Source: CAVZXS01 sp963779325
Lineage (GTDB): Bacteria; Bacteroidota; Bacteroidia; Chitinophagales; Chitinophagaceae
Length of the DNA stretch: 64,000 bases
Direction: 5' to 3'
NCBI GenBank assembly: GCA_963779325.1
Contig: CAVZXS010000002.1
Location: 504,744-568,743 of the forward strand
Below the pieces are notes generated by a model that saw only the letters and a list, made by a program, of their open reading frames with translations, had not been told where the DNA came from and searched no databases. Both the position numbers and the translations under genes were made by a program. This document shows positions 1-9,237 of this stretch, in pieces; within the stretch, counting starts at the first letter, position 1, and each line of letters starts with the position of its first letter.

Positions 1-652
1 CGGACCTGTTCTGCGGGCCGAATATAGATCATCGAAAAATGTACTTATGAAGGCCGGCTAATAAAGCAGTAATTTTTTTTATTGATTCCTATCGGTATAA
101 TTATTTTTATCTGTAAGAATATCTTTCTGCTAATTTACATGCAGCTACTGCAAAAGCCGAAGTAGAAAATTACCCTGACGGTTTTTTTATGCAGCCTTAC
201 CCCGCCATAAAATAAAATACTCTTTTTACTGCCGGTATATAATACCGCTTATAATCATTATATAGTCCAAAGTTTCATTCATGGCGGCATTATACGTTTC
301 ATCAGGTTTGGAGAGATTTTATCGGACTATTTACTATTTAAAATTGGTATAACAATCAAAAGCCCTGTATGAGCAGGGTAAGGAGCTTATAATAATCTGC
401 CAATTTCCGTGAAGCTGTTCTAAAAATAGAATTTAATTTAACCACTACAGCTGTTGGCGGCTCCTATAAATCGGAGAACAGCGGCGGCCCTCGATCGGTT
501 GGCTTACTCACCAACTATGATCTGCAGTAAAGAAGTTTACAGAATTATTTTTTAAAAAATTTCTTAGTAAAAAGAACAACGATTTTCGCGACAGGTGAAA
601 TTAAAAACACTTGTTTGATGCAATCATATCCTTTTTAAATGCAACGCCTTTA
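1..652. other. Gene-poor left end
   Basis: No intact gene is visible on either strand in this AT-rich stretch downstream of the histidine kinase. Every frame is broken by stops except for one short open segment, listed separately at 402-530. No tRNA, terminator hairpin or repeat was recognised here. Confidence 0.5.
402..530 (+). pseudogene. Possible 3' remnant of an unknown gene
   Basis: A 42-codon open segment with normal protein-like composition ends in TAA at 528-530. Its final residues read LLTNYDLQ. Just upstream, in another frame, lies a short stretch reading ALYEQGKEL, which would join it if a base were lost or gained near 390. The look is of the C-terminal end of a frameshifted gene, but no family was recognised and the call could be chance. 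Confidence 0.22.
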
Positions 653-2404
653 TTAACTTAATTTAGTAACGCCGGCAGGAACGGCGGCATACTTGGATAT
701 TTTTTTGAACAGGTCGAGGGGATTGAACGGCTTATGCAGGTAGTCATCAAAGCCTTTGCTTTTTAAGTCCATCGCCATACCGTCGTACAATGCGGCGGTA
801 AATGCTATGACAGGAGTAAAGCCGCCTTGTTTCCTTATTTCTTTTATGGCGGTATAGCCGTCCATTTCGGGCATTTCCAAATCCATTAAGACGAGGTCAT
901 ACTCTGATTTCTTATACTGCTCCAATGCCTGCGCGCCGTTTACAGAAGCTGTAAACTGCACATTCCATTTCTTTAAAAAAGTGAGCAGCACCATCATATT
1001 TATTTTGTTATCTTCCGCTACAAGTATTTTTAAACCGTTGAGGTCTTTGGTATTCACCGGTTCAGTTTCTTTAATATCTATGGTTTTATTAATTTCTACA
1101 TTTATGTCAAACCAAAAAGTGCTTCCTTTTTTATACTCGCTTTCTACTTTTAATGTTGAATCAAATAAGCCCACCAGCTGTTTGCTGATGGATAAACCCA
1201 AGCCGGTGCCGCCAAAATTTCTTGTAGTGCTTTTATCAGCCTGCTCAAAACTTTCAAATATTTTACTGAGCTGATCGGTTTTTATACCTATACCGGTATC
1301 TTTTACGGTAAACCTGACCGCCATATTTTTATCGTCGGTATTCAGCAAATCCGCTTTTAGCGTAACCGTACCGTTTTTGGTAAACTTAAAAGCGTTGGAC
1401 AGGAGATTGAATAATATCTGTTTCAATCTCAAGTCATCGCTTATTATTTCTTTATCCAGCGCGGGGTCTATTTCAAAATCAAAAACCACGTTTTCATGTG
1501 TGTTTTGTGTAAGATAGACCCTGCAAAGTTTTGTGACGGTATGTTTTAAATTAAATATGTTCCTGTCTAAATTTATCTTGCCTTCATTTATTTTACTGAA
1601 ATCGAGTATGTGGTTTATCAGGTGCAGCATGTGGTCGGATGTATGCTGCAATACATCATAATATTTTTTTTGAGACGGGGTAGCCGTTTCGTGCATTAAA
1701 AGATTGGTAGTGCCGATTATGCCGTTTAGGGGCGTACGCAACTCATGGCTCATATTACTTAAAAAATCAGCCTTTGCCTTATTGACGGTTTCAAGACCCT
1801 GCATGGCTTTTATCAATTTCTTTTCGGTACGCATGTGCATATTTATAACTATACACATGTATACCCCGCCCATTAATAATGTAAAGCCGTAAATGGACAT
1901 TTGCAGTATGTACACGACATTATCAGAAAAAGCAGAATTGAAAAAAAGATATCTTGGCGCAAAGAAACAGGCGGCGGCGGCAACAAAAGTAAAAATAATA
2001 TTGGGAAGAAAGGCCCTGAACTGCTTTTTTACATCATAGATAATTTCATACGAAATAAAAAGCATGAAGAAAAAGTTAGTAACGCAATACCCTAAATTGG
2101 TAGAATTATAGATGAGGAAAACACCAAGAGTATATACATAGAAAGAAATCGACTTGGCAACGACATATTTCTTTTTGTAGTTTGCAAAGACCACTAAAAA
2201 TACTCCCACTAATAAAAAGCCGCAGATACCCCATAGAAAATTGAGTCCCCGGTATAATCCAAAAATAAAATAATAGGCGGCAAGGGGGGCGGGCAGCAGG
2301 CTTAAAATATTGGTTAACGCTACTTTTTTCGCATCTTCAATATTTAAACCTTCAGCGACTCCAAGGTTGGCTATATTATAGGATATTTGTAAAACTCTTC
2401 TCAT
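653..2404 (-). CDS. Hybrid sensor histidine kinase/response regulator
   Basis: This 583-residue protein starts with about six hydrophobic segments (residues 35-190). A HisKA dimerisation domain follows with the H-box SHELRTPLNG (phospho-accepting His220), then a HATPase_c domain with the N-box around 330-340, a DTGIG G1 box near 369 and a GGTGLGLS G2 box near 398. The C-terminal receiver domain (about 458-575) keeps the acidic pair at AEDN, phospho-acceptor Asp508 in LMDLEMP and Lys558 in HKPF. It should therefore autophosphorylate and relay internally. No sensor domain other than the membrane part is present and no DNA-binding response regulator lies beside it. The signal and output are unknown. 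Confidence 0.92.
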   Translation of the reverse strand: MRRVLQISYNIANLGVAEGLNIEDAKKVALTNILSLLPAPLAAYYFIFGLYRGLNFLWGICGFLLVGVFLVVFANYKKKYVVAKSISFYVYTLGVFLIYNSTNLGYCVTNFFFMLFISYEIIYDVKKQFRAFLPNIIFTFVAAAACFFAPRYLFFNSAFSDNVVYILQMSIYGFTLLMGGVYMCIVINMHMRTEKKLIKAMQGLETVNKAKADFLSNMSHELRTPLNGIIGTTNLLMHETATPSQKKYYDVLQHTSDHMLHLINHILDFSKINEGKINLDRNIFNLKHTVTKLCRVYLTQNTHENVVFDFEIDPALDKEIISDDLRLKQILFNLLSNAFKFTKNGTVTLKADLLNTDDKNMAVRFTVKDTGIGIKTDQLSKIFESFEQADKSTTRNFGGTGLGLSISKQLVGLFDSTLKVESEYKKGSTFWFDINVEINKTIDIKETEPVNTKDLNGLKILVAEDNKINMMVLLTFLKKWNVQFTASVNGAQALEQYKKSEYDLVLMDLEMPEMDGYTAIKEIRKQGGFTPVIAFTAALYDGMAMDLKSKGFDDYLHKPFNPLDLFKKISKYAAVPAGVTKLS

Positions 2405-2648
2405 TGAGGCACATTCCTTACGAAAACGAAAAAAATTGAGTTATAGTATGTGGAAATTACCATGACGGCGCACTTAATCGGGTATTTTAGCGCATGCAGG
2501 CGTCACTTCGCATTTTTCGCAAAATTATTATTCCTTAATGCCCGCAGTAGTTTGGAGCGCATTTCGGCATATGTTTTTTTTGGGCGTGCGTACAGAACGG
2601 CAATCGGTTTTTTTTTCAACAACCGATTGTGGATAAATGCTACGGGGG

Positions 2649-3581
2649 CTATACCTTCAGCTTCTTTCTTATATAACTATAGCTGGCGGTAATACTTGCC
2701 AGCGGGTCTTTGGGCATATCATGCTCTACAAAAATATGTTGCATGCCCGCAGCCGAAGCGGCGGCAAATATTCTTTTATAATCTATAGTGCCTTCGCCAA
2801 CGGGTAAAACCATTTCTCTTTTCGCATCCAAATCCTTTACATGCCACAACGGAAAACGCCCCGGGTGTTCCTTAAATAAAGCTACCGGGTCTTTTCCTCC
2901 CTTGGTGGCCCAAGCCAAATCCAATTCCATCAGCATCTTTGTTTGAGAGAGGAAGATTTCATAGGGAATCTGTCCTTCCACTGCTCTAAACTCCGCATCA
3001 TGATTATGATAGGCAAAACCAAGCCCCGCTTTTTTACAAGCCTCATCTGTTTTATTTAATACATCAACAGAAGCTTTTACTTCATCCAATGTAGTTATGG
3101 GTGTATTGGCACATACTAAAAATTTTACACCGCCTTCCGCCGCTTCATCCACCAGGGCCTGCATATTGTCCTGCAGGTTACGCATCGGGGGTATGGTAAT
3201 TGGTTTTCCGTCGGGGCCGGTTGGTAATTTTGCACCGGGCGGCAGTTTGAAAGGTGCGCCTAATACATGGTGCGATTTCCAACTCATACCCAAATCCTTT
3301 AAGAAAGCTGCGAATTCTTTTGGCTTCATGCCATAATAACCTCCTTTTTTACTAAAGGCCGATTCAATTTCTTTATACCCGACCGCTGCAATTTTTTTCA
3401 ACGTACCGGGTACATCATCATCTATTGTATTAAAAAAAGTAAAGAGCTGTACCCCGATCGCATGTTTTTTGGGATCGGTTACCATCCGATAGTTATCGGG
3501 TGAAGCAAACACTTTATTGCGCAGTAATATACTGCCAAGTAAAGCAGCTCCTGAAGTTTGTATAAATTGTTTTCTTTTCAT
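2649..3581 (-). CDS. Exported sugar phosphate isomerase/epimerase (TIM barrel)
   Basis: This 310-residue member of the AP-endonuclease-2/xylose-isomerase-like TIM-barrel family has an N-terminal Tat-like leader (MKRKQFIQTSG followed by a hydrophobic run). Family landmarks are GVQLFTF near residue 43, GYKEIES near 69, FAYHNHDAEF near 195, MELDLAWATKGG near 219, and WHVKDLD followed by VGEGTIDY near 250-265. The His, Glu and Asp residues fit the usual metal site. It starts 11 bp after the end of the upstream esterase gene, so the two are probably one transcript. Such exported isomerases often act on keto-sugars; the substrate here is not known. Confidence 0.85.
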   Translation of the reverse strand: MKRKQFIQTSGAALLGSILLRNKVFASPDNYRMVTDPKKHAIGVQLFTFFNTIDDDVPGTLKKIAAVGYKEIESAFSKKGGYYGMKPKEFAAFLKDLGMSWKSHHVLGAPFKLPPGAKLPTGPDGKPITIPPMRNLQDNMQALVDEAAEGGVKFLVCANTPITTLDEVKASVDVLNKTDEACKKAGLGFAYHNHDAEFRAVEGQIPYEIFLSQTKMLMELDLAWATKGGKDPVALFKEHPGRFPLWHVKDLDAKREMVLPVGEGTIDYKRIFAAASAAGMQHIFVEHDMPKDPLASITASYSYIRKKLKV

Positions 3582-3592
3582 GTTGCGTGTAT

Positions 3593-5215
3593 TTATTTTT
3601 TTCTTTTGTGTGCAAACATCCAGCTCAAATAATTTTTTTCAGCAAAGGCATTGTCCCAGCTGTTATGATTCACGCCGGGATATTCCGAATATTTTATTTC
3701 AGTCTTCAGCAATTTAATTCTTTCCACCATTTCTCTTGAAAGATTTACATCCACTACCGCATCGGCGGCGCCGTGAAAAACCCAAAAAGCTGTTTTTGCA
3801 ATTCGTTTATCATAATGAACCTTATCTCCGCCGCCGCAAATAGGTAGCGCCGCCGCATACAAACTCGGGTACCTGTACACGGATTCGAATGTACCCATAC
3901 CACCCATAGAAAGCCCCGTTATGTAGACTCTCGATTTATCTACACTTTCTTCACCGGATAATTTTTTTATCAACTCATTGGCTGCTGTAAGCGGCCAGTT
4001 AGCTTCGGCGGTATAATCAAAATCTATTTTATAAGGCTGTATATTCCTGTCAATTTTAGTAGCAGCCCAAAAGGATTCTTCCGGGCATTGCGGGAATACA
4101 ATGATGGCGGGATAGTTTTTTTTGTTTTCTTCCGTTAAAAAAAGTTTGGCGCCATGTACCAATTGCATTTCATTATCCTTTCCTCTTTCGCCGGCACCGT
4201 GCAGGAAAAGTATCAACGGATACTTTTTATTTTTATCATAATTAGCCGGATACAATATGCGATAGGGTAATGTTTTTCCTTCGCCGAAGGCAAATTCTTT
4301 TTTCTGATAAGGAGCAAAGGCAGGGTTGCTGACGGGTTTTTTCAACAAGCCCAGTACATTTAACCAATCGGCAAAACGTTCAATCCAATTGTCTGAGGGC
4401 AGATTTTGCGGTTTCATACCAAAGCCATGCCCTCCTTTGGAGTACAAATGCAATTCGGCATTTTTCTTCGCTGAAATCCATTTTGTATAAAGATCTGTAC
4501 TGTGCGGCGCCAGCCCCAATGCATCATCGGAAGCCGCGGCAATAAAAACAGGAGGAACATCTTCCGCCACGACGCTATACATAGCTGCCGGGAAAAAAGG
4601 ATATATCGGCGCGGCAAAATCGGGACGGTTTTCTTTTGTATAATTAAACAATGCGGCTGATGTAACGGTACCGCCCGCGGAGAAACCCATAATGCCGATA
4701 CGATCCGGAGCGATGCCGTATTCAGCAGCGTGTTTACGTACATAGGCAATCGCATTTCTTCCATCGGCCACACCAAGCGGAATGGCCGCTATATTTTCAT
4801 TTTCAAAATCTTTATTGCCCCATTTTGCCATCATCTCGGCTACGGGATCGGTTGTTAAACTGCGGGCCAATCGGTATTTCAATACAAAACAGGTTACACC
4901 TTTTTTTACCAGCCATTTGGCTACATCATAGCCTTCATTATTAATTGACAATGCATGAAAGGCGCCGCCGGGGCAAATAACAACCGCCGTGCCGTTTGCT
5001 TTATCAGCTTCGGGAGCAAATACGGTAAGTGTAGGACGGCTTACATTGTACACCACTTTTGTTTTCCATAAATTATTATCGTTCTCGGCTTCATCCCAGT
5101 TCCAGCTTTCGGAGCCGGGAGCGGGGCCATCATATAACTGAATAATTTTTTGCTGAGCATAGCAGGCGGAGCAAAGCAGCAAAATAAAGCTGAAGAAAAT
5201 AATTCTCTTTTTCAT
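3593..5215 (-). CDS. Secreted two-domain alpha/beta hydrolase (esterase)
   Basis: A 540-residue protein with a Sec signal peptide (cleavage likely after CYA, residue 20) and two alpha/beta-hydrolase domains in tandem. Domain 1 (about 60-290) has the oxyanion-type CPGGAF segment, nucleophile Ser179 in GFSAGG, and likely Asp230 and His263. Domain 2 (about 305-535) resembles the polyhydroxybutyrate-depolymerase/feruloyl-esterase type, with HGAGERG, nucleophile Ser436 in GLSMGG, Asp near 485 and His517. Both domains look catalytically complete. A role in removing acyl groups from plant polysaccharides is a family-based inference. It is co-directional with the TIM-barrel gene just downstream. Confidence 0.87.
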   Translation of the reverse strand: MKKRIIFFSFILLLCSACYAQQKIIQLYDGPAPGSESWNWDEAENDNNLWKTKVVYNVSRPTLTVFAPEADKANGTAVVICPGGAFHALSINNEGYDVAKWLVKKGVTCFVLKYRLARSLTTDPVAEMMAKWGNKDFENENIAAIPLGVADGRNAIAYVRKHAAEYGIAPDRIGIMGFSAGGTVTSAALFNYTKENRPDFAAPIYPFFPAAMYSVVAEDVPPVFIAAASDDALGLAPHSTDLYTKWISAKKNAELHLYSKGGHGFGMKPQNLPSDNWIERFADWLNVLGLLKKPVSNPAFAPYQKKEFAFGEGKTLPYRILYPANYDKNKKYPLILFLHGAGERGKDNEMQLVHGAKLFLTEENKKNYPAIIVFPQCPEESFWAATKIDRNIQPYKIDFDYTAEANWPLTAANELIKKLSGEESVDKSRVYITGLSMGGMGTFESVYRYPSLYAAALPICGGGDKVHYDKRIAKTAFWVFHGAADAVVDVNLSREMVERIKLLKTEIKYSEYPGVNHNSWDNAFAEKNYLSWMFAHKRKK

Positions 5216-5282
5216 ACAGAAGCAATTTATTTCACTAAGGTATTCAAACTTATGTAAAACCTGCCATTACCAAAGCAATTAC

Positions 5283-5309
5283 TTGTCTTTACAAGTTCCC
5301 GTATATTTG
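5283..5309 (+). promoter_or_regulatory. Candidate Bacteroidota-type promoter of the glmU-like gene
   Basis: The 8-mer TATATTTG at 5302-5309 matches the Bacteroidota -7 consensus TAnnTTTG exactly, and a TTG at 5283-5285 lies about 17 bp upstream where the -33 element is expected. The ATG at 5329 follows 19 bp later. It sits in a 113 bp divergent intergenic region. No transcript data support it. Confidence 0.45.
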
Positions 5310-5328
5310 GTAATTATTATTTTGCATA

Positions 5329-6507
5329 ATGAATAAAATCATTTTTACCGAAGAGTTTTGTCAGCCCGAAAACCTTCATCCTTTTACGCTTACCAGGCAA
5401 ATACAGGATATACGTATCGGTATTTTAACCATCAGGCAAAAATGGGAGATGGCCCTCGGAATGCCTTCCTTTGATAAATGGGAGGATGATTACAAAGACC
5501 TTGACCGCAGTATTCTTATTGATAAAAATATCAGTGATGATACCTTCTTTATGATTCACGGCAATGTATTGCCCTCCGGCAAAGTAGTAAAAGCCATTAA
5601 GAAATTAAAGAACGGCGAATTTGTTTCGGTAAATGATAATGCGGGTATTGCGTTTCGATTTACCAAGAATGAAATAAAACAACCGCATAAAATAAAAGTA
5701 ACCCGGGCTGTCTCGGTAAAGGATGATGTGAAAAGCATCAGCTTTCCGCAACATGTTTTTGAACTGAATCACTATGCTGTCCGCAGCGATTTTGAATTGA
5801 TTACCCGCAAAAGAAAATCGCAAACAATTTCCAAAACGAATAAAACAATAAACCCGGCGCAAATATTTATAGATAAAGGAGCCAAAGTAGAGCATAGTAT
5901 TTTAAATGCATCCTCCGGCCCCATATATATTGGTAAAGATGCGGAAGTAATGGAAGGCTGTATGATACGCGGCCCCTTTGCATTGTGCGAAGGGGCTTGT
6001 CTTAAAATGGGAGCGAAAGTGTACGGCGCTACTACCATCGGCCCTTACTCCGTTGCCGGCGGCGAAATAAAAAACTCGGTGATCTTTGGCTACAGCAACA
6101 AAGCACATGACGGTTATTTGGGCGATAGTGTAATAGGCGAGTGGTGCAACCTGGGTGCGGGTACTACCAGTTCTAATTTAAAAAACAATGCCGGCGATGT
6201 ACGGTTATGGACACAGGCCGGACCGGTAAGTGCGGGTATCAAATGCGGGCTGATGATGGGCGATTACAGTCGTGCGGCTATTAATACCTCTTTTAATACG
6301 GGGTCGGTAGTGGGCGTTAGCACCAATGTGTTTGGCGCCGGGCTTACGCCGAAATATATCCCTAATTTCGCATGGGGCAGCGATGGTGTGGAGAGATACA
6401 GGTTTGAAAAAGCGCTTAGCGATATTCAGAGTTGGAAATCGCTTAAGGGGCATGTAATTTCAGAAAATGAAAAGAGCATTTTAAAATATATATTTGAACA
6501 CTATTAA
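5329..6507 (+). CDS. GlmU-like sugar nucleotidyltransferase/acetyltransferase
   Basis: This 392-residue protein matches the alternative bacterial GlmU family typical of Bacteroidota: a reduced N-terminal nucleotidyltransferase-like half and a C-terminal left-handed beta-helix of hexapeptide repeats (about 185-340, for example IYIGKDAEVMEG and GTTSSNLKNN). In this family the enzyme is thought to make UDP-N-acetylglucosamine for the cell wall. The opening IIFTEEFCQPENLHPFTLTR is characteristic. A standard Rossmann GxGxG loop of normal GlmU is not evident, which is usual for this family. It is followed 55 bp later by tpiA on the same strand. Confidence 0.82.
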   Translation: MNKIIFTEEFCQPENLHPFTLTRQIQDIRIGILTIRQKWEMALGMPSFDKWEDDYKDLDRSILIDKNISDDTFFMIHGNVLPSGKVVKAIKKLKNGEFVSVNDNAGIAFRFTKNEIKQPHKIKVTRAVSVKDDVKSISFPQHVFELNHYAVRSDFELITRKRKSQTISKTNKTINPAQIFIDKGAKVEHSILNASSGPIYIGKDAEVMEGCMIRGPFALCEGACLKMGAKVYGATTIGPYSVAGGEIKNSVIFGYSNKAHDGYLGDSVIGEWCNLGAGTTSSNLKNNAGDVRLWTQAGPVSAGIKCGLMMGDYSRAAINTSFNTGSVVGVSTNVFGAGLTPKYIPNFAWGSDGVERYRFEKALSDIQSWKSLKGHVISENEKSILKYIFEHY

Positions 6508-6562
6508 ACCTCAACCACTTCACCCTTTCTTTATGACGAGAGGGGTATAAAAAATAAAAGAT

Positions 6563-7324
6563 ATGCGTAAACAAATAGCAGCCGGCAACTGGAAAATGAA
6601 TTTGACTCACCAGCAGGGTGAAATATTGTTGGATGATATTCTTCGTGCGGGAATCGAGTTGAAAAATCATCAGCAGGTAATTTTCGCAGTTCCGTTTCCT
6701 TATCTTACTATGACCAACAGCGATGTGGCCGAAGAAAAAAATTATTTTGCAGCAGCGCAAAATTGTCATCATAAAAAATCAGGCGCTTTTACGGGCGAAG
6801 TATCGGCCGAAATGCTGCACTCATTAAATATTCGTTTTTGCATAGTGGGCCATAGTGAACGCCGCGAATATTTTAACGAGACTAACGCTATACTTGCCGA
6901 AAAAGTAAATATTTGTCTTGACAGTTTTCTCAATCCTGTTTTTTGCTGCGGCGAATCGTTGACAATACGTGAGGCCGGTACGCAAAATGATTTTGTGGCT
7001 AACCAGTTACAGGAATCATTATTTCATTTACCCGCAGATAAAATAACGGAGATAGTAATTGCTTATGAACCCATTTGGGCCATTGGTACAGGCAAAACAG
7101 CTTCTACAGCTCAAGCACAAGAAATGCATGCGCACATACGTGCAGTAATTGCGGGCAAATACGGAAAGGATATAGCCAACGAGATTTCTATTTTATACGG
7201 TGGCAGCGTAAAAGCAAATAATGCGGCGGAACTGTTTGCTTGCCCCGATGTAGACGGCGGTTTGGTTGGCGGCGCCTCATTGGTTGCGGCCGACTTTATT
7301 GAAATCATCAAGGCGTTGAAGTGA
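6563..7324 (+). CDS. tpiA: Triosephosphate isomerase
   Basis: The 253-residue length is normal for this glycolytic TIM barrel, which interconverts dihydroxyacetone phosphate and glyceraldehyde 3-phosphate in the cytosol. Lys11 in GNWKMN, the electrophile His97 in VGHSERR and the catalytic base Glu169 in AYEPIWAIGTGK are all present, as is the phosphate-binding YGGSV near 212 and GLVGGASL near 234. It is probably co-transcribed with the glmU-like gene upstream. Confidence 0.97.
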   Translation: MRKQIAAGNWKMNLTHQQGEILLDDILRAGIELKNHQQVIFAVPFPYLTMTNSDVAEEKNYFAAAQNCHHKKSGAFTGEVSAEMLHSLNIRFCIVGHSERREYFNETNAILAEKVNICLDSFLNPVFCCGESLTIREAGTQNDFVANQLQESLFHLPADKITEIVIAYEPIWAIGTGKTASTAQAQEMHAHIRAVIAGKYGKDIANEISILYGGSVKANNAAELFACPDVDGGLVGGASLVAADFIEIIKALK

Positions 7325-7508
7325 TACCAATTGCACTATCATTTTAAGCTAATGTGTGCAGGCTGAAATTGCGTGCAGAAGATTCGGGCGAAGGCATTGG
7401 TACATGCCGCCAAAGTAAAGATTGAATTAAATTACTGTAAAAGCGGTATAATCATTTATCGAAAACAATAACTACTATATTGTTATTACCAGGAAAAATC
7501 AAATATTG

Positions 7509-7871
7509 ATGAACCTGCTAAATGTACGTGCCATTGTAAATGGTAAAGAAATATTTCCGTTACCCGTCAATAAAAAAATAATTATACAGGTACATGAAAA
7601 CAATCCCAAGGTAGTTGTGACGGATGGTTATCATTTTGCAAAGCCTTTAGAATTGGTGTACCACCACCTGCACGTGTATTATTTTAAAGTGGTGTGCGCC
7701 ATTGATAATTTACAATTACTGTCAGGGTTTACATTATTGGTTTTCTTATACCTGTCCGGCTTTTATTTCGGATTTTTTATATTGAAATTAGCCGGTTTCG
7801 CCCCGTTGCTGTATTTTCTTTTTATTTATTATATCAACCGGAAAGATTTTATACAAATAACACCTGTATAG
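7509..7871 (+). CDS. Small hypothetical membrane protein
   Basis: A 120-residue protein of unknown function. The ATG at 7509 is preferred over the adjacent in-frame TTG at 7506. The N-terminal half is soluble (LNVRAIVNGKEIFPL, a beta-rich stretch). The C-terminal half holds two closely spaced hydrophobic segments (about 72-90 and 92-112) followed by a positive tail. No family was recognised. A heptad repeat array begins two bases after its stop codon. Confidence 0.6.
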   Translation: MNLLNVRAIVNGKEIFPLPVNKKIIIQVHENNPKVVVTDGYHFAKPLELVYHHLHVYYFKVVCAIDNLQLLSGFTLLVFLYLSGFYFGFFILKLAGFAPLLYFLFIYYINRKDFIQITPV

Positions 7872-7872
7872 G

Positions 7873-8005
7873 AAAATTCAAAATCCAAGAAACAAAATTC
7901 AAGAAAAAAAAATAAAATCCGGGAAATAAAAAAATTAAAAGTCAAAAGGTAAAAGTAAAAAATCAAAAATCCGAAACTTGGAACAGGAAACCCGGAACCA
8001 ATTAC
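7873..8005. repeat. Degenerate heptad tandem array A
   Basis: Nineteen consecutive 7-bp units can be laid down without a register break, for example AAAATTC, AAAATCC, AAGAAAC, TAAAAGT, CAAAAAT, AGGAAAC and CCGGAAC. The units differ in sequence, but most keep A-rich centres with C or T at the end. The array fills the space between the two convergent genes and reaches the stop codon of the DUF1761 gene. Confidence 0.75.
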
Positions 8006-8424
8006 CTCCACAATACCAATATAACAGCCGCTGCAATATTACCTGTCAAATGATAACCGCAGGTAATGGCATAAAGCGCAGCCGGCTTTCTTTCATATAC
8101 ATAAGTAATAGCCACCGCTGTAAAGGCGAAGCAGATGCCGGTAATCAGGCCTAATTTGATACCTGAGCTCAGGATGAACAGGTTCATTCTTGCCACTAAT
8201 AATGCAAGACCGATACAGGTTACAAGCATAAGTATAAACGAAGTAATCATTAGTTGCGCCACTCCTTTGTTTTTTTCCGGATCGTTCATGTCTAATCCTG
8301 TTAAAGAAGCCCATTTAGAGCCGAACAAAACTTTTGAATACCACAAACCTCCAATCATAAAATAAGCCACTGCGGCTGCTAATACGGCGAGCCAATTGAT
8401 GTGCGAAAAAACAGAAGTGTCCAT
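8002..8424 (-). CDS. DUF1761 domain membrane protein
   Basis: A 140-residue integral membrane protein with four predicted helices. The N-terminal signature INWLAVLAAAVAYFMIGGLW followed by YSKVLFG is typical of DUF1761. No biochemical role is established for this family. It stands alone, convergent with the hypothetical gene to its left. Confidence 0.83.
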   Translation of the reverse strand: MDTSVFSHINWLAVLAAAVAYFMIGGLWYSKVLFGSKWASLTGLDMNDPEKNKGVAQLMITSFILMLVTCIGLALLVARMNLFILSSGIKLGLITGICFAFTAVAITYVYERKPAALYAITCGYHLTGNIAAAVILVLWR

Positions 8425-8587
8425 AAAAGTTGATTTTAGTTACAGGAAAAATAGAATAATTTCGTTTAAAATAAAAGTATTTATTTGCACCAATGATTAA
8501 ACAATTGAAACTAATTGCGAACAAACAATATCCCGGCACACATTTTTAGTGTCGTTTATTATTCTACTTTTAATGAAATAATTATTT

Positions 8588-9160
8588 ATGAAAAAAACAT
8601 TCACTATTGTTATCCTTCTTACAGCATCTGTTCTTTTGTTTTCTTGTAAATCAAAACAAAAAGACGGACCTGCTACCGAAAAGGAGGTTGAAAATCTTTT
8701 AAAAAAATCAAAAGGATTAAATGCAGGTTCGGGCAATTATGATGTAACGACTCCTGATGGTTGGGAAAGAATTGATACAACCGAAATGGGTATGAAATTG
8801 ATTTACCTGCTGTCGCCGCAGGCAGACGCAAATGATCAGTTCAGGGAGAATATTAATATAGTTACTGAGAGAACGGGTGATATGTCGCTTGAAAATTATA
8901 TGGCATTGTCGAAAACCAATATGAAAAAAATGCTGGCAAATTTTAATGAGGTTGAGACATCTGATCAACCTATTTCAGGTTTGCCCGGCAGGGCTATGCA
9001 TTATCAACATGAGTATAACGGCATACCGTTGGATGTAAAAGCTTATGTAGTGATTAAGAACGGAATTGCTTACCTGATTAACTGCACCGTACCGAAGGGT
9101 AAATTAGGGGATTGGATGAAGCCGATTAATACTGTTATTGAAAGTTTTCAAGTAAACTAA
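8588..9160 (+). CDS. Lipoprotein with PsbP/DcrB-like domain
   Basis: This 190-residue protein has a lipoprotein signal (hydrophobic run ending LLFSC, lipidated Cys near residue 20) and then a Lys-rich linker. The following domain reads YDVTTPDGWERID, then MSLENYMALSK, PGRAMHY and YLINCTVP, a pattern seen in small DUF1795/PsbP-like periplasmic proteins. The function is unknown. It ends before a strong terminator. Confidence 0.72.
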   Translation: MKKTFTIVILLTASVLLFSCKSKQKDGPATEKEVENLLKKSKGLNAGSGNYDVTTPDGWERIDTTEMGMKLIYLLSPQADANDQFRENINIVTERTGDMSLENYMALSKTNMKKMLANFNEVETSDQPISGLPGRAMHYQHEYNGIPLDVKAYVVIKNGIAYLINCTVPKGKLGDWMKPINTVIESFQVN

Positions 9161-9175
9161 AAAGGTTGACTTATA

Positions 9176-9214
9176 AAAGAAAAGCCCCTGATCTGATCGG
9201 GGGCTTTTCTTTTT
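9176..9214. terminator. Bidirectional rho-independent terminator
   Basis: A long GC-centred hairpin with arms AAGAAAAGCCCC and GGGGCTTTTCTT, flanked by A and T tracts on both sides. It lies between the convergent lipoprotein gene and DUF1080 gene and can serve both. Confidence 0.88.
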
Positions 9215-9237
9215 GTGTCCGTTATAAGTTTTCTGTA

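Noticed and set aside
2450..2692. Plus-strand 80-codon frame between the histidine kinase and the isomerase
   Set aside because: It runs into the antisense of the isomerase C-terminus and has no homology-like features; the spacer at 2405-2648 appears non-coding.
6443..6772. Minus-strand 109-codon frame across the glmU-tpiA junction
   Set aside because: It overlaps two firm genes antisense and has no features of its own.
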